Numbered from the stretch's first letter, positions 8,265-17,237 are shown. The stretch is 64,000 nucleotides of DNA from Pyramidobacter piscolens (GCA_004558205.1 SFDM01000003.1:62001-126000), one strand, 5' to 3'. Notes: generated by a model from the sequence alone, not told the origin. Translations and numbers: made by a program.

Positions 8265-9889
8265 CAGCGTTCGACCTCCTTCGTCGTGGCTTTGATGGGA
8301 TTGCCGGCCATCATCAAGCCGAAATCCCTGTCACTGTCGGTGGGAAGCAGCACGCCCTGAAGATGTCCGTCGTAGATGATCGCGATCCGGTCGCAGACCG
8401 AGCGCAGCTCTGCAAGCTCCGAGGAAGTCATGATCACCGTGAGCCCCTGTTCTCTGTTGAGGCGGACCAGAAGGTCCATAATCAGTTTCTTCGCGCCGAT
8501 ATCGATGCCGCGCGTGGGCTCCGACACGAGAAGCAGGTCAGGCTGAAGGGCAAGGGCGCGGGCAATGCAGACCTTTTGCTGGTTTCCGCCGGAAAGGCGC
8601 CGCGTCAGCTGTTCGGGGCCTGTGCAGCGGATATCCAGCTCTTTGATGTCTTCAAGGGCTTTTGCGCGCATGGCCGCGGTGTCGTGAAGGGAAATAAAAC
8701 CCGGTTTCATAAACTTGTCCTGCAGCTGGGTGGCCGTGATAGTGATATTCAGCTCGATGGAGTCGTTCAGCAGCAGGCCGACCCCGCGCCGGTCTTCGGA
8801 GACGAAGGCCAGGCCGCAGCTCAATACGTCGCGGGTACGTTGGATATTCAGTTCGACCTTCTCGTCGCCGCCGCCGAAATTATGTTTTATAACCGTGCCA
8901 GACGCTGGGAAGAGCCCCATGATCCCGTTGGCGATGCCTATTTTGCCGCCGCCGGCAAGTCCGCCGATGCCCAGGATTTCGCCGCGGTACACGTCAAGAT
9001 CCAGATTTCTGACCTCTTCGCCGGGCATGTTCACGCTCAGATCTCGAATTTCAAGGATCCTGCCGGACGAAAAGCTCTCCGGCACCCGGCCGCAAAGCTC
9101 GTGGCTCTCGATCTTACGCCCCACCATAAGCTCCGCCACATGAGCCACGTCGGTATCCTTGGGATCAAGAGAGCATACCAGCTCGCCGTCGCGCAGAACC
9201 ACGATGTAATCCGACACGGAAAGGACCTCGTCAAGCCTGTGGCTGATGAAGAGAATGGAAATGCCCTTGGAGGCCAGGAGTCTCATGGTTTCCAGAAGGC
9301 GCTCCGCCTCGGATTCGGTGAGAACCGCCGTGGGCTCGTCAAGGACCAGCAGTTTGGTGTTGGTCTTGTCAATTTCTCTGGCAATCTCGATAAATTGCAT
9401 ATATCCCACAGGCAGGCCGGCCACGGGCAGCGCTTCGTCGATTCCCATGCCGATAGTGTCCAGAGCCCGCCGCGCGTCCTTTTTCATGCTTTTCATGTCG
9501 AGCCAGTCCATGCTGGAACCGAAAATTTTTCCTAGGGCGCTGGGTTTGGTGTCTTCGCGGTTCAGCTTGATGTTTTCAGTGATCGTAAAACCCGGAAGCA
9601 GCATAAACTCCTGATGAACCATGCCAATCCCAAGTTCCATCGCCTGCTGGGGTGACGTGATATTGACGGGAGCGCCGTCAAAGCGCACCTCCCCTTCGAA
9701 ACCTCCGGTGCTGTGAATCACCGGCATTCCGAAGAGAATGTTCATCAGCGTGGATTTTCCGGCGCCGTTTTCGCCCACGAGAGCCACAATGGCTCCCTCG
9801 GGAACGTCAAAGGAGATCCCTTTAAGGACTTTGTTGCCAAAATATTCTTTGGAGATGTTGTGCAGCTGAAGTCTGTTTTTTTCCTTCAA
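8264..9889 (-). CDS. Double-domain ABC ATPase, system 1
   Basis: A 541-residue ATPase with two fused nucleotide-binding domains, like RbsA and NupO. The N-terminal half has Walker A GENGAGKST near residue 38 and Walker B LLVLDEPTA. The C-terminal half has a degenerate P-loop (GGLAGGGKIG) but keeps LSGGNQQK and a Walker B (LLVSEPTRGID). This asymmetry is normal in the family. The start is TTG at 9889, with GGGAG about 11 bp before it, and no ATG fits as well. It energises the two permeases encoded directly downstream. Confidence 0.9.
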   Translation of the reverse strand: MKEKNRLQLHNISKEYFGNKVLKGISFDVPEGAIVALVGENGAGKSTLMNILFGMPVIHSTGGFEGEVRFDGAPVNITSPQQAMELGIGMVHQEFMLLPGFTITENIKLNREDTKPSALGKIFGSSMDWLDMKSMKKDARRALDTIGMGIDEALPVAGLPVGYMQFIEIAREIDKTNTKLLVLDEPTAVLTESEAERLLETMRLLASKGISILFISHRLDEVLSVSDYIVVLRDGELVCSLDPKDTDVAHVAELMVGRKIESHELCGRVPESFSSGRILEIRDLSVNMPGEEVRNLDLDVYRGEILGIGGLAGGGKIGIANGIMGLFPASGTVIKHNFGGGDEKVELNIQRTRDVLSCGLAFVSEDRRGVGLLLNDSIELNITITATQLQDKFMKPGFISLHDTAAMRAKALEDIKELDIRCTGPEQLTRRLSGGNQQKVCIARALALQPDLLLVSEPTRGIDIGAKKLIMDLLVRLNREQGLTVIMTSSELAELRSVCDRIAIIYDGHLQGVLLPTDSDRDFGLMMAGNPIKATTKEVER

Positions 9890-9945
9890 GAACGTTTTCT
9901 CTCCCTTCTCCGAGTTGAAGTCTCCAAATTATTTCTTTTTTACGG

Positions 9946-9977
9946 AAAAAGGGCCACCCTCAAGAGCGGCCCTTTTT
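9946..9977 (-). terminator. Terminator between binding-protein gene and ATPase gene, system 1
   Basis: GGGCC and GGCCC arms flank a 12-nt loop, with A-run on one side and T-run on the other. On the minus strand it follows the binding-protein gene directly and precedes the ATPase gene. Partial termination here would give more binding protein than transporter. Confidence 0.75.
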
Positions 9978-10013
9978 GTCGTAGCAAAAAAACTCTTATG
10001 CAGTTTCGCGCGG

Positions 10014-11114
10014 TTATTTTCCGAAGACGATGGATTCGCCGAGGAAGTAGAAGAAGTTGGGCGCCTGAGGATGGGGACGGACTTTCACGTTGCCCGCAGC
10101 GGTCTGAAGAGCCTTCTGGGCGGCTTCGGGGTCGGACTTCTTGGCGAGTTTGCCCTCGGCCCATTCCCAAGCGTAGATCGTTCCGGCGCGGACCATGGCG
10201 ATGTTGGCGGGAACCTTCCAGGTAGCGATACGGCCGTTGGCGCCGGCTTCGCGGACCTTCTGGTCGATGGCTTCGATGATGAACTCCACATTGCCCGCCT
10301 TCCCTTCGGGGACTTCAATGCCCAGAGCGTTGGGAAGAGCGTGGAAGGGGCTGGGGCAGCACTGTTCCGCGTAGATGGCGCCAGTCTTGATGACGGCCTT
10401 CACCATGGGCTCCTGCATGGAGCAGTTGGTGCCGAACACGGCGATATCCTTGCCGTACTTGGCGACCTGGCGGGGAATATCTTCAAGCATGAACTGCTGA
10501 GTCGCGGGAACGCCGCCCTCGCCCGTGGGGTCGGGAGCCGTGATCTCGATGAACTCCATGCCCAGTTCGCCGCAGGTCTTCTTCATGAGGTCGCGGCGTC
10601 CGGCAAGGTGAGGATAAGACATATGGCGAGGGAAGGAATAGTGCAAGAACTTCGTAGCGCCCATCGACTTGGCGAGCGTGGGGATTGAAACGCCGCGCGA
10701 TGGCTGGTCGTTCTCGTAGAGCACATCGGCCTTGTTCGCCACAAACTCGAACTTCTCGTGAGGAACTCCGAGAATGATGGCCACGTCGTCGCGGATCTCG
10801 TGAACTTTGTCGATAGCCGCCGCGGTGCCGGGAACAGCCTGGCAGATCACGATGGCTTTGACGTCGGGGTCATAGGCCATGGCGACGATCTGAGAGATGG
10901 TGGTCTCCTGTTCATCCATGAACTTGTTGGGGTAGGTAACGTGGATTACGCGGTCCTTGCCGTATTTGGCCACAATTTCTTCGGCCGCGCGGTACTCTTC
11001 TTCACCCTGGGCGACGGTACCGGTCATGATACCGATCTTCGGGGCGGCAAGGGCGGCCGTGGCGAACAACGCCATAGCCAGGACTGTTGCAAGGGTTCTG
11101 ATAGTGCGACTCAT
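10014..11114 (-). CDS. DUF3798-type periplasmic binding protein, system 1
   Basis: A 366-residue exported protein with a Sec signal peptide (MSRTIRTLATVLAMALF, likely cleaved after ALA at residue 23). The mature part matches the DUF3798 pattern: KIGIMTGTVAQGEEEY, then EQETTISQIV, HYSFPRHMSY and APDPTGEGGVPATQQF. The fold should be of the type I binding-protein class (LacI/BmpA-like), expected to capture a small solute for the system 1 permeases. It shares its key blocks with the divergent paralogue at 11524-12732. The AGGAGG site is strong. The ligand is unknown. Confidence 0.85.
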   Translation of the reverse strand: MSRTIRTLATVLAMALFATAALAAPKIGIMTGTVAQGEEEYRAAEEIVAKYGKDRVIHVTYPNKFMDEQETTISQIVAMAYDPDVKAIVICQAVPGTAAAIDKVHEIRDDVAIILGVPHEKFEFVANKADVLYENDQPSRGVSIPTLAKSMGATKFLHYSFPRHMSYPHLAGRRDLMKKTCGELGMEFIEITAPDPTGEGGVPATQQFMLEDIPRQVAKYGKDIAVFGTNCSMQEPMVKAVIKTGAIYAEQCCPSPFHALPNALGIEVPEGKAGNVEFIIEAIDQKVREAGANGRIATWKVPANIAMVRAGTIYAWEWAEGKLAKKSDPEAAQKALQTAAGNVKVRPHPQAPNFFYFLGESIVFGK

Positions 11115-11202
11115 GCAAAAACCTCCTCAATATTGAATTGGATGTATGCGAACAACGCCGAAGCGCAGTTGCTAGAATAAATGTAACTGGACTTGTCCTA
11201 AT

Positions 11203-11232
11203 AGTATAGGATTCCCGGAAAAAATGCAACAA
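11203..11232 (-). promoter_or_regulatory. Candidate promoter of importer system 1
   Basis: On the minus strand TTGTTG (11232-11227) and TATACT (11208-11203) are 18 bp apart. The -10 box sits in an inverted repeat TCCTA-N6-TAGGA that could be an operator. Confidence 0.4.
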
Positions 11233-11306
11233 TTACGCAGTATACATCACTTTTTCATAATACCTTAGTATCTTGACGACTCCAAAAGCCGGTGAAGTTA
11301 AAAAAA

Positions 11307-11414
11307 CTGTAAAATATTGTAAACGCTGGATTTAGATGATAGTTTCCTGAAAAGACTGTCAGTGTCCCTGTTAATAATGTCGTAAAAAATCATATTTTTA
11401 ATCAATATTTACAG
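11307..11414. promoter_or_regulatory. Distant inverted operator-like pair between divergent importers
   Basis: CTGTAAAATATTG (11307-11319) is repeated in inverted form as CAATATTTACAG (11403-11414). Next to the first copy, TTGTAAACGCTGGAT (11317-11331) resembles a LacI/GalR-family (cre-like) site. The pair lies between the two divergent promoters, so a looping regulator could act on both. The rest of the gap 11115-11523 is AT-rich and shows no gene. Confidence 0.35.
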
Positions 11415-11426
11415 CGCTATAATTTT

Positions 11427-11455
11427 TTGACAGAGAGCGAACTCGGGTGTATTCT
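11427..11455 (+). promoter_or_regulatory. Promoter of importer system 2
   Basis: A perfect TTGACA (11427-11432) is followed 17 bp later by TATTCT (11450-11455). The leader contains a hairpin, TGGCGG with CCGCCA (11467-11486), ahead of the GGAGGG ribosome binding site at 11511-11516. Confidence 0.65.
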
Positions 11456-11523
11456 ATGTTTGGTGATGGCGGCCATGGGTCCGCCACGCGCCAATACCTT
11501 TTAATACTATGGAGGGAACAGTA

Positions 11524-12732
11524 ATGAAAAAGTTTATGGTTGGCCTGCTCTGCGCGGCACTGACGTTCTGCGCGATCCAGGCGATGGCTGAACCGGCCAA
11601 ATTCCACATTGGTGTCTGCACCGGCACAGTGTCCCAGTCCGAAGATGACCTTCGCGGCGCTGAAGAACTGATCAAACGCTATGGCGACGTCGCCAACGGC
11701 GGAATGATCAAGCATATCACCTATCCCGACAACTTCATGACCGAGCAGGAAACCACCATTTCCCAGATCGCTTCCTTTGCCGACGATCCTCTGATGAAGG
11801 CCGTCATCGTCAACCAGGCGATCCCCGGCACCACTGAAGGATTCCGCCGCATCCGCGAGAAGCGCCCTGACATCCTTCTTTTCGCCGGCGAGAACCATGA
11901 AGACCCCGGCGTCATCTCCACGGCGGCTGACCTTGCGGTCCATTCCGACAGCATCGCCCGCGGCTACCTGATTATCGCCGCGGCCCACAAGCTTGGCGTT
12001 ACCGATTTCGTACATATTTCCTTCCCCCGCCACATGAGCTACGAGCTGATGTCCCGCCGCCGCAACATCATGGAGCAGGCCTGCAAGGACCTGGGCATGA
12101 AGTTCCACTTTGAGACCGCTCCCGATCCCACCAGCGACGTGGGCGTCGCCGGCGCTCAGCAGTTCATCCTTGAAAAGGTTCCCGCGTGGATCGAGAAGTA
12201 CGGCCCCATGACCGCCTTCTTCTGCACCAACGACGCTCACACCGAACCTCTTCTGAAGAGGTTGGCCGAGGGACAGGGCTACTTCATCGAAGCCGACCTT
12301 CCTTCGCCTCTGATGGGCTATCCCGGCGCTCTGGGCGTCGACCTGGCCGACGTGGCCGGCAACTTCCCCGCAATCCTCGCGAGGGTTGAGAAGGCCGTTA
12401 TCGACAAGGGCGGCAAGGGCCGTCTGGGAACCTGGGCTTATTCTTACGGCTTCACCAATACCCTCGCTCTTGGCGAACTCGCCAAGTCCTACATCGAAAA
12501 GGGCGTCACGGCGAAGAACTTCCGCCGCCAGTTCAAGTTTGACGATATGGTCGCCGCCTTCAACGCCGCCACTCCTGGCGCTACCTGGAACGGAAACGTC
12601 TACACCGATGTCAACACCGGCGTGCAGCTGAAAAACTGCGCTCTCGTCTATCAGGACACCTACATCTTCGGTAAGGGATACCTTGGAATGACCAAGGAAG
12701 TCGTGCCTGATAAGTACTTCAAGGTCAAGTAA
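11524..12732 (+). CDS. DUF3798-type periplasmic binding protein, system 2
   Basis: A 402-residue exported protein. The start is set at 11524 because GGAGGG lies 7 bp upstream and a clean signal peptide follows (MKKFMVGLLCAALTFCA, cleavage after MAE or AMA). DUF3798 blocks are HIGVCTGTVSQSEDD, FMTEQETTISQIASF, HISFPRHMSYELM and APDPTSDVGVAGAQQF. It is about 36 residues longer than its divergent paralogue at 10014-11114, mainly through internal insertions. It is the first gene of the system 2 operon, with its own strong promoter and a terminator behind it. The ligand is not known. Confidence 0.87.
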   Translation: MKKFMVGLLCAALTFCAIQAMAEPAKFHIGVCTGTVSQSEDDLRGAEELIKRYGDVANGGMIKHITYPDNFMTEQETTISQIASFADDPLMKAVIVNQAIPGTTEGFRRIREKRPDILLFAGENHEDPGVISTAADLAVHSDSIARGYLIIAAAHKLGVTDFVHISFPRHMSYELMSRRRNIMEQACKDLGMKFHFETAPDPTSDVGVAGAQQFILEKVPAWIEKYGPMTAFFCTNDAHTEPLLKRLAEGQGYFIEADLPSPLMGYPGALGVDLADVAGNFPAILARVEKAVIDKGGKGRLGTWAYSYGFTNTLALGELAKSYIEKGVTAKNFRRQFKFDDMVAAFNAATPGATWNGNVYTDVNTGVQLKNCALVYQDTYIFGKGYLGMTKEVVPDKYFKVK

Positions 12733-12749
12733 AAGACCCGTAATCTTGT

Positions 12750-12790
12750 GAGCGGAGGGAGTAGTTCCAGACTTCCCCGCTCTTTTTTTT
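12750..12790 (+). terminator. Terminator between binding-protein gene and ATPase gene, system 2
   Basis: GAGCGG at 12750 pairs with CCGCTC ending at 12782, followed by a run of eight T. It lies at the same place in the operon as the system 1 terminator at 9946-9977. Confidence 0.75.
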
Positions 12791-12943
12791 GGCAAAGGAA
12801 CAGGATCGGACAGGGGAAAGAGCGAAAAGGCAAGGATAGCCTTGCCGGACAGAACCTGAGAGAGAAACGGGGCAATAACCCCGTTGTTGATAGAAGCTTT
12901 GCACCTATACCTGCGAGGCACAGAGCAAAGGAGGTACTCATCC

Positions 12944-14542
12944 ATGGGAGGAGAACCGTTACTGCGGATTGAAAACGTGGGAAAGGCCTATTTTGGCAAC
13001 CGCGTTTTGAAAAACGTCTCATTCACGCTCGAAAAGGGGAAAATCCTCGGACTGGTCGGCGAAAACGGAGCCGGCAAGTCCACGCTGATGAACATCCTTT
13101 TCGGCATGAACGTCATCGAAGAGACAGGCGGCTACGAAGGCAAAATCTTTATTAACGGCCGCGAAACTCATTTTCACGGCCCCAACGACGCCCTCGAGGC
13201 GGGCATCGGCATGGTTCATCAGGAGTTCTCGTTAATCCCCGGCTTTTCCGTCACGGAAAACATCGTGCTGAACCGTGAATCTTTGGTTTACAACCCGCTT
13301 GTAGAGGCTTTCGGCGACCGCCTCAAGACTCTGGACCGAGCGGATATGAAGAAGAGGGCCGCCGCGGCCATTGAAAAGCTCAACGTGGCTCTGAACGGCG
13401 AGACCCTGATCTCCGAACTGCCCGTCGGACACAAGGAATTCACGGAAATTGCCAGAGAAATAGACAAGAGCGGCACGCAGCTGCTCGTTTTGGACGAGCC
13501 GACGGCGGTGCTTACCGAGAGCGAAGCCCAGATCCTGCTCCAGTCCATGCGCCGCCTTGCCGGCATGGGCATCGCGATCGTTTTCATCTCCCACAGGCTT
13601 CAGGAGATCATGGAGATCTGCGATAAAATAGTGATCCTGCGCGATGGGGAAGTGGTGCTCGAAACCTCGCCGCAGCGAACGAACATCAGGGAAATTGCCA
13701 GCAGCATGGTGGGCCGTGCCATGGATAAAACGACGCAGGAAGTGAAAATCGAGAAGAGGCAAGGCCGTGAGCTTCTGAAGGTCAGGCACCTCTGGGTGGA
13801 TATGCCCGGAGAAACCGTCCGCGACGTAAATCTCGACGTTTACGAAGGCGAGATCTTCGGCATCGGCGGTTTGGCAGGTCAGGGAAAACTCGGCATTTCA
13901 AACGGAATCATGGGGCTTCACGCCGCCGGCGGCTCCGTCGTCTTCGACGGCAAACCGCTGAAGCTGAACTCGCCCGTCGTGCCCTTGGCCATGGGGATCT
14001 CCGCTGTGTCCGAGGACCGCCGCGGCGTAGGGCTGCTGCTGGATGAATCCATCGCATGGAACATCATCTTCACGGCCCTTCAGACCCAACAACGGTATCT
14101 GAAGCCGGTCCTGGGCGGCATGGTGAAGGTTCGCGACGAAGCCGCCATCCTGGAATGCGCCAAGAAGTACATCGACGAGCTTGAAATCAAGTGCGTGGGG
14201 CCCCGGCAGCACGTGCAGGAACTGTCCGGCGGAAACCAGCAGAAAATCTGCCTCGCCAAGGCCTTTGAAACGCACCCGCGATTGCTCTTCGTCTCGGAAC
14301 CCACTCGCGGCATCGACGTGGGCGCGAAGAAGGTCGTCCTCGACACGCTGAAAAAATACAATCGAGAACAGGGAATGACCATCGTCATGATCTCCTCGGA
14401 GCTTGAAGAGCTGCGTTCGATCTGCGACCGCATCGCCATCATCGACAAGGGGACCGTGGTCGGAATCAAGCCCGCTTCATGCTCGTCGGAGGAATTCGGC
14501 TACATGATGCTTGGCACCGCGGAGGAGGCCGTGAATCAATGA
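12944..14542 (+). CDS. Double-domain ABC ATPase, system 2
   Basis: A 532-residue double ABC ATPase. The ATG at 12944 is preferred over the in-frame one at 12884, because AAAGGAGG ends 9 bp before it and the family N terminus begins there. The N half has GENGAGKST and LVLDEPTA. The C half has a weakened P-loop (GGLAGQGKLG), LSGGNQQK and FVSEPTRGID. It shares the FGMNVIEETGGYEG insertion pattern with the system 1 ATPase (FGMPVIHSTGGFEG), which shows common descent. The stop overlaps the next permease start (ATGA). Confidence 0.92.
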   Translation: MGGEPLLRIENVGKAYFGNRVLKNVSFTLEKGKILGLVGENGAGKSTLMNILFGMNVIEETGGYEGKIFINGRETHFHGPNDALEAGIGMVHQEFSLIPGFSVTENIVLNRESLVYNPLVEAFGDRLKTLDRADMKKRAAAAIEKLNVALNGETLISELPVGHKEFTEIAREIDKSGTQLLVLDEPTAVLTESEAQILLQSMRRLAGMGIAIVFISHRLQEIMEICDKIVILRDGEVVLETSPQRTNIREIASSMVGRAMDKTTQEVKIEKRQGRELLKVRHLWVDMPGETVRDVNLDVYEGEIFGIGGLAGQGKLGISNGIMGLHAAGGSVVFDGKPLKLNSPVVPLAMGISAVSEDRRGVGLLLDESIAWNIIFTALQTQQRYLKPVLGGMVKVRDEAAILECAKKYIDELEIKCVGPRQHVQELSGGNQQKICLAKAFETHPRLLFVSEPTRGIDVGAKKVVLDTLKKYNREQGMTIVMISSELEELRSICDRIAIIDKGTVVGIKPASCSSEEFGYMMLGTAEEAVNQ

Positions 14543-15582
14543 AAGACCTGAAAAAATTCATCGAGGAGGCGGGCTGGCCCCGAATCCTGATCGCGTTGTT
14601 CCTTCTGTCGCTTTTCGTCCTCGCGCCCTTCGTGGGAGTCCGCCTTGACGCGTCGATCAACGACACGCTCGTCCGTTTCGGCATGAACGGCGTCATGGTT
14701 CTCGCCATGGTCCCCATGGTGCAGTCAGGCTGCGGCCTAAACTTTGGGCTGCCCCTGGGCATTATCGCCGGCCTGCTGGGCGCGGTCACCAGCGTAGAGC
14801 TGGCCGTAACCGGCCTGCCGGGGATCCTGACGGCCATGCTGATCGCGACGCCTATCGCGATCGTGCTTGGCTGGGGGTACGGCCTTCTGCTGAACAAGGT
14901 CAAGGGAAGCGAGATGATGATCGCTACCTATGTGGGCTTTTCGTCGGTGGCGCTGATGTGCATCCTGTGGCTCGTGCTGCCCTACAGGAGCCCCAACATG
15001 GTCTGGGGGTACGCGGGAAAGGGGCTCCGCACCACCATATCGGTGGAGGCTTTCTGGCAGAACGCCATCGGGAGCCTCGGCTCCTTTAACCTGGGAAATT
15101 TTTTCTTTTTTCCCACGGGAATGTTCGTTTTTTTCCTTCTGTTGTGCGGCCTGATGGCCCTGTTTATGCGGACTCGTACGGGAACAGCGATGACCATCGT
15201 CGGCTCCAACCCGGAATACGCCAAGGCCAGCGGCGTGAACATCGATAAAATGCGCACGCTGTCCGTGATCCTTTCCACCTGGCTTGGAGCCCTCGGCATC
15301 ATCATGTACGAGCAGAGCTTCGGCTTTATCCAGCTCTACATGGGCCCCTTCTACATGGCCTTTCCCGCCGTCGCGGCCATCCTGATCGGCGGCGCTTCCG
15401 TGAAAAAAGCCAGCATCGCCAACGTGATCGTGGGCACCATCCTGTTCCAGGGAATTCTGACCATGACGCCATCGGTCATTAACAGCATGATTCAGACTGA
15501 CATGTCCGAGGTCATCCGCATCATCGTGTCCAACGGCATGATCCTTTACGCCCTTACGCGCGTGACGAAGGTGAGATCCTGA
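14539..15582 (+). CDS. ABC transporter permease, system 2
   Basis: A 347-residue membrane protein. The ATG at 14539 overlaps the ATPase stop and has GGAGGAGG before it, so the upstream in-frame extension from 14479 was dropped. Conserved features are SGCGLNFGLPLGIIAG, GSNPEYAKASGVNIDKMRT and AAILIGGASVKKASI. It pairs with 15582-16694 to form the pore. Its closest relative in this window is the system 1 permease at 7227-8264. Confidence 0.88.
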   Translation: MKDLKKFIEEAGWPRILIALFLLSLFVLAPFVGVRLDASINDTLVRFGMNGVMVLAMVPMVQSGCGLNFGLPLGIIAGLLGAVTSVELAVTGLPGILTAMLIATPIAIVLGWGYGLLLNKVKGSEMMIATYVGFSSVALMCILWLVLPYRSPNMVWGYAGKGLRTTISVEAFWQNAIGSLGSFNLGNFFFFPTGMFVFFLLLCGLMALFMRTRTGTAMTIVGSNPEYAKASGVNIDKMRTLSVILSTWLGALGIIMYEQSFGFIQLYMGPFYMAFPAVAAILIGGASVKKASIANVIVGTILFQGILTMTPSVINSMIQTDMSEVIRIIVSNGMILYALTRVTKVRS

Positions 15583-16694
15583 TGAAAGACGCACAGAAGT
15601 TAAAAATGTTTCTGATCAGGAACGCTGTTCCTATTGTCTTCCTGGTCGTCAGCGCCATCGCTATCCCCATCTCCCGTTTTTCAATGGAGTACCTCGTCCA
15701 GGAGATGCTGATCCGCCTGTCGAGGAACTCGTTCCTCGTGCTTTCGCTGCTGGTGCCCATCATGGCCGGAATGGGACTGAACTTCGGCATGGTGCTGGGA
15801 GCCATGGCCGGGCAGATCGGCCTGATCTTCGTCAGCGACTGGAACATCGTGGGCGTCCACGGCATGATGCTGGCCGCCTTGATCGCCACTCCGCTGGCGA
15901 TCCTGTTCGGCTGGCTTTGCGGCGTGGTCTTGAATAAAGCCCGCGGACGAGAGATGGTCACGTCCTACATCCTCGGCTTCTTCATGAACGGCGTGTACCA
16001 GCTCGTGGTGCTCTACGGCTTCGGCAGCATCGTCCCCATCAAGAGCACGGAAATGCTCCTTTCCAGAGGGTACGGCATCCGCAACGTGACCAACATGGAC
16101 AACATGCGGCGCTGCCTCGACACGCTGATCCCTTTGAAGATCGGCAGCATCGAGATCCCCGTGGCCACCTTCATCGTCATCGGCCTATTCTGCCTTTTCA
16201 TCGTCTGGTTCCGCAAGACCAAGCTCGGGCAGGATATGCGCGCCACGGGACAGGATATGGAAGTGGCCAATTCGTCGGGCATTCCCGTGCTGCGCACCCG
16301 AGTCATCTCGATCGTCATCTCCACGGTGCTTGCCTGTTACGGCCAGATCATCTTCCTGCAGAACGTGGGGACCATGAACACCTACAACAGCCACGAGCAG
16401 GCCGGCGTCTTCGCCATCGCCTCGCTGCTCGTGGGAGGCGCCAGCGTGACGCGCGCCTCCATCGTCAACGTCTTCGCCGGCGTGGTGCTGTTCCATCTGA
16501 TGTTCGTCGTGTCGCCCATGGCGGGGAAATATCTGATCGGAGAAGCCCAGATCGGGGAGTTCTTCCGTGTCTTCGTCTCCTACGGCATCATCTCCCTGGC
16601 CCTGGTGCTTCACGCCTGGAGAAGACATGCCGACAGGGAAAGAGCCCGCGAGCAGTTCCGCGGCGAGAGCGCTGAGGGAGGGAAGTCTGAATGA
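15582..16694 (+). CDS. ABC transporter permease, system 2
   Basis: A 370-residue membrane protein coupled to the previous permease by a TGATG overlap. It has GMGLNFGMVLGAMAGQIG, a cytoplasmic TGQDMEVANSSGIPVLRTRV loop and SLLVGGASVTRASI. The C-terminal tail after the last membrane helix is long, charged and cytoplasmic (HADRERAREQFRGESAEGG) and is not shared by the system 1 counterpart at 6145-7230. Its stop overlaps the start of the small gene at 16691 (ATGA). Confidence 0.88.
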   Translation: MKDAQKLKMFLIRNAVPIVFLVVSAIAIPISRFSMEYLVQEMLIRLSRNSFLVLSLLVPIMAGMGLNFGMVLGAMAGQIGLIFVSDWNIVGVHGMMLAALIATPLAILFGWLCGVVLNKARGREMVTSYILGFFMNGVYQLVVLYGFGSIVPIKSTEMLLSRGYGIRNVTNMDNMRRCLDTLIPLKIGSIEIPVATFIVIGLFCLFIVWFRKTKLGQDMRATGQDMEVANSSGIPVLRTRVISIVISTVLACYGQIIFLQNVGTMNTYNSHEQAGVFAIASLLVGGASVTRASIVNVFAGVVLFHLMFVVSPMAGKYLIGEAQIGEFFRVFVSYGIISLALVLHAWRRHADRERAREQFRGESAEGGKSE

Positions 16695-17071
16695 AAAGAT
16701 TTTTGGTGAACTCCGCGATCGTGGCGCTGCTGGTTCTCCTCGGCTGGTATTGCTTTGTGAACGGCAAGGCCTACGACATCATCCTCGAAAACGTGCCCTA
16801 CAAGGCCGCAGATAAGGAGATCCCAGCGCTGGAAGCCGTTAACGTGATCATGGACGACAACGCGGCGCCTGTTTACCTCCTGGAAGGGGACCGCGTCGTG
16901 GGTACCGCCGTGGGCATGACTCACGTGATGAGAATCGACCTCTTGGACATGGACGACACAGCCATTCCAGGCAAGAGCCGCATCTACCGTTTTTCCATTG
17001 AAGATCTTGGCGAAAAACCGGCGCTTAACGTTCCTCACGCCTATGAAGTGGGGCAGCCCCTGGACAAATAG
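16691..17071 (+). CDS. Small membrane-anchored protein of importer operon 2
   Basis: A 126-residue protein with one N-terminal hydrophobic segment (VNSAIVALLVLLGWYCFVNG) and a hydrophilic remainder that should lie outside the inner membrane. I do not recognise it with confidence; it may belong to the family catalogued as DUF6672 (from memory). It overlaps the permease stop by 4 bases and ends the system 2 operon, and system 1 lacks such a gene. The soluble part is mostly beta-strand-like and contains VYLLEGDRVVGTAVGMTHVM. A role as an accessory subunit of the importer is an inference from position only. Confidence 0.6.
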   Translation: MKRFLVNSAIVALLVLLGWYCFVNGKAYDIILENVPYKAADKEIPALEAVNVIMDDNAAPVYLLEGDRVVGTAVGMTHVMRIDLLDMDDTAIPGKSRIYRFSIEDLGEKPALNVPHAYEVGQPLDK

Positions 17072-17146
17072 CCTCAAGCCTCTTCGCAGACAAGGGGCTT
17101 ATCGCAATTTATTAAGAAATTTTTCGCGGAAAAATCAAAAAAGCCC

Positions 17147-17175
17147 TTGACAGAATCTTGTTTTTGAAGTAATTT
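17147..17175 (+). promoter_or_regulatory. Candidate rpsD promoter
   Basis: A perfect TTGACA (17147-17152) is followed 17 bp later by a weak -10 (TAATTT, 17170-17175). The region 17072-17237 contains no other feature. Confidence 0.5.
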
Positions 17176-17237
17176 AATCAGGCTGCTGGAAAGAATTAAA
17201 CCGTCCAATCTCGTTTGTGCGAAGGAGTAACATATCA

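Noticed and set aside
8363..9535. A 390-codon + frame opposite the system 1 ATPase
   Set aside because: It is antisense to a conserved ABC ATPase and its composition is typical of an antisense frame.
11398..12945. A 515-codon minus frame opposite the system 2 binding protein
   Set aside because: It runs against a gene with promoter, ribosome binding site and signal peptide, and it shows no domain.
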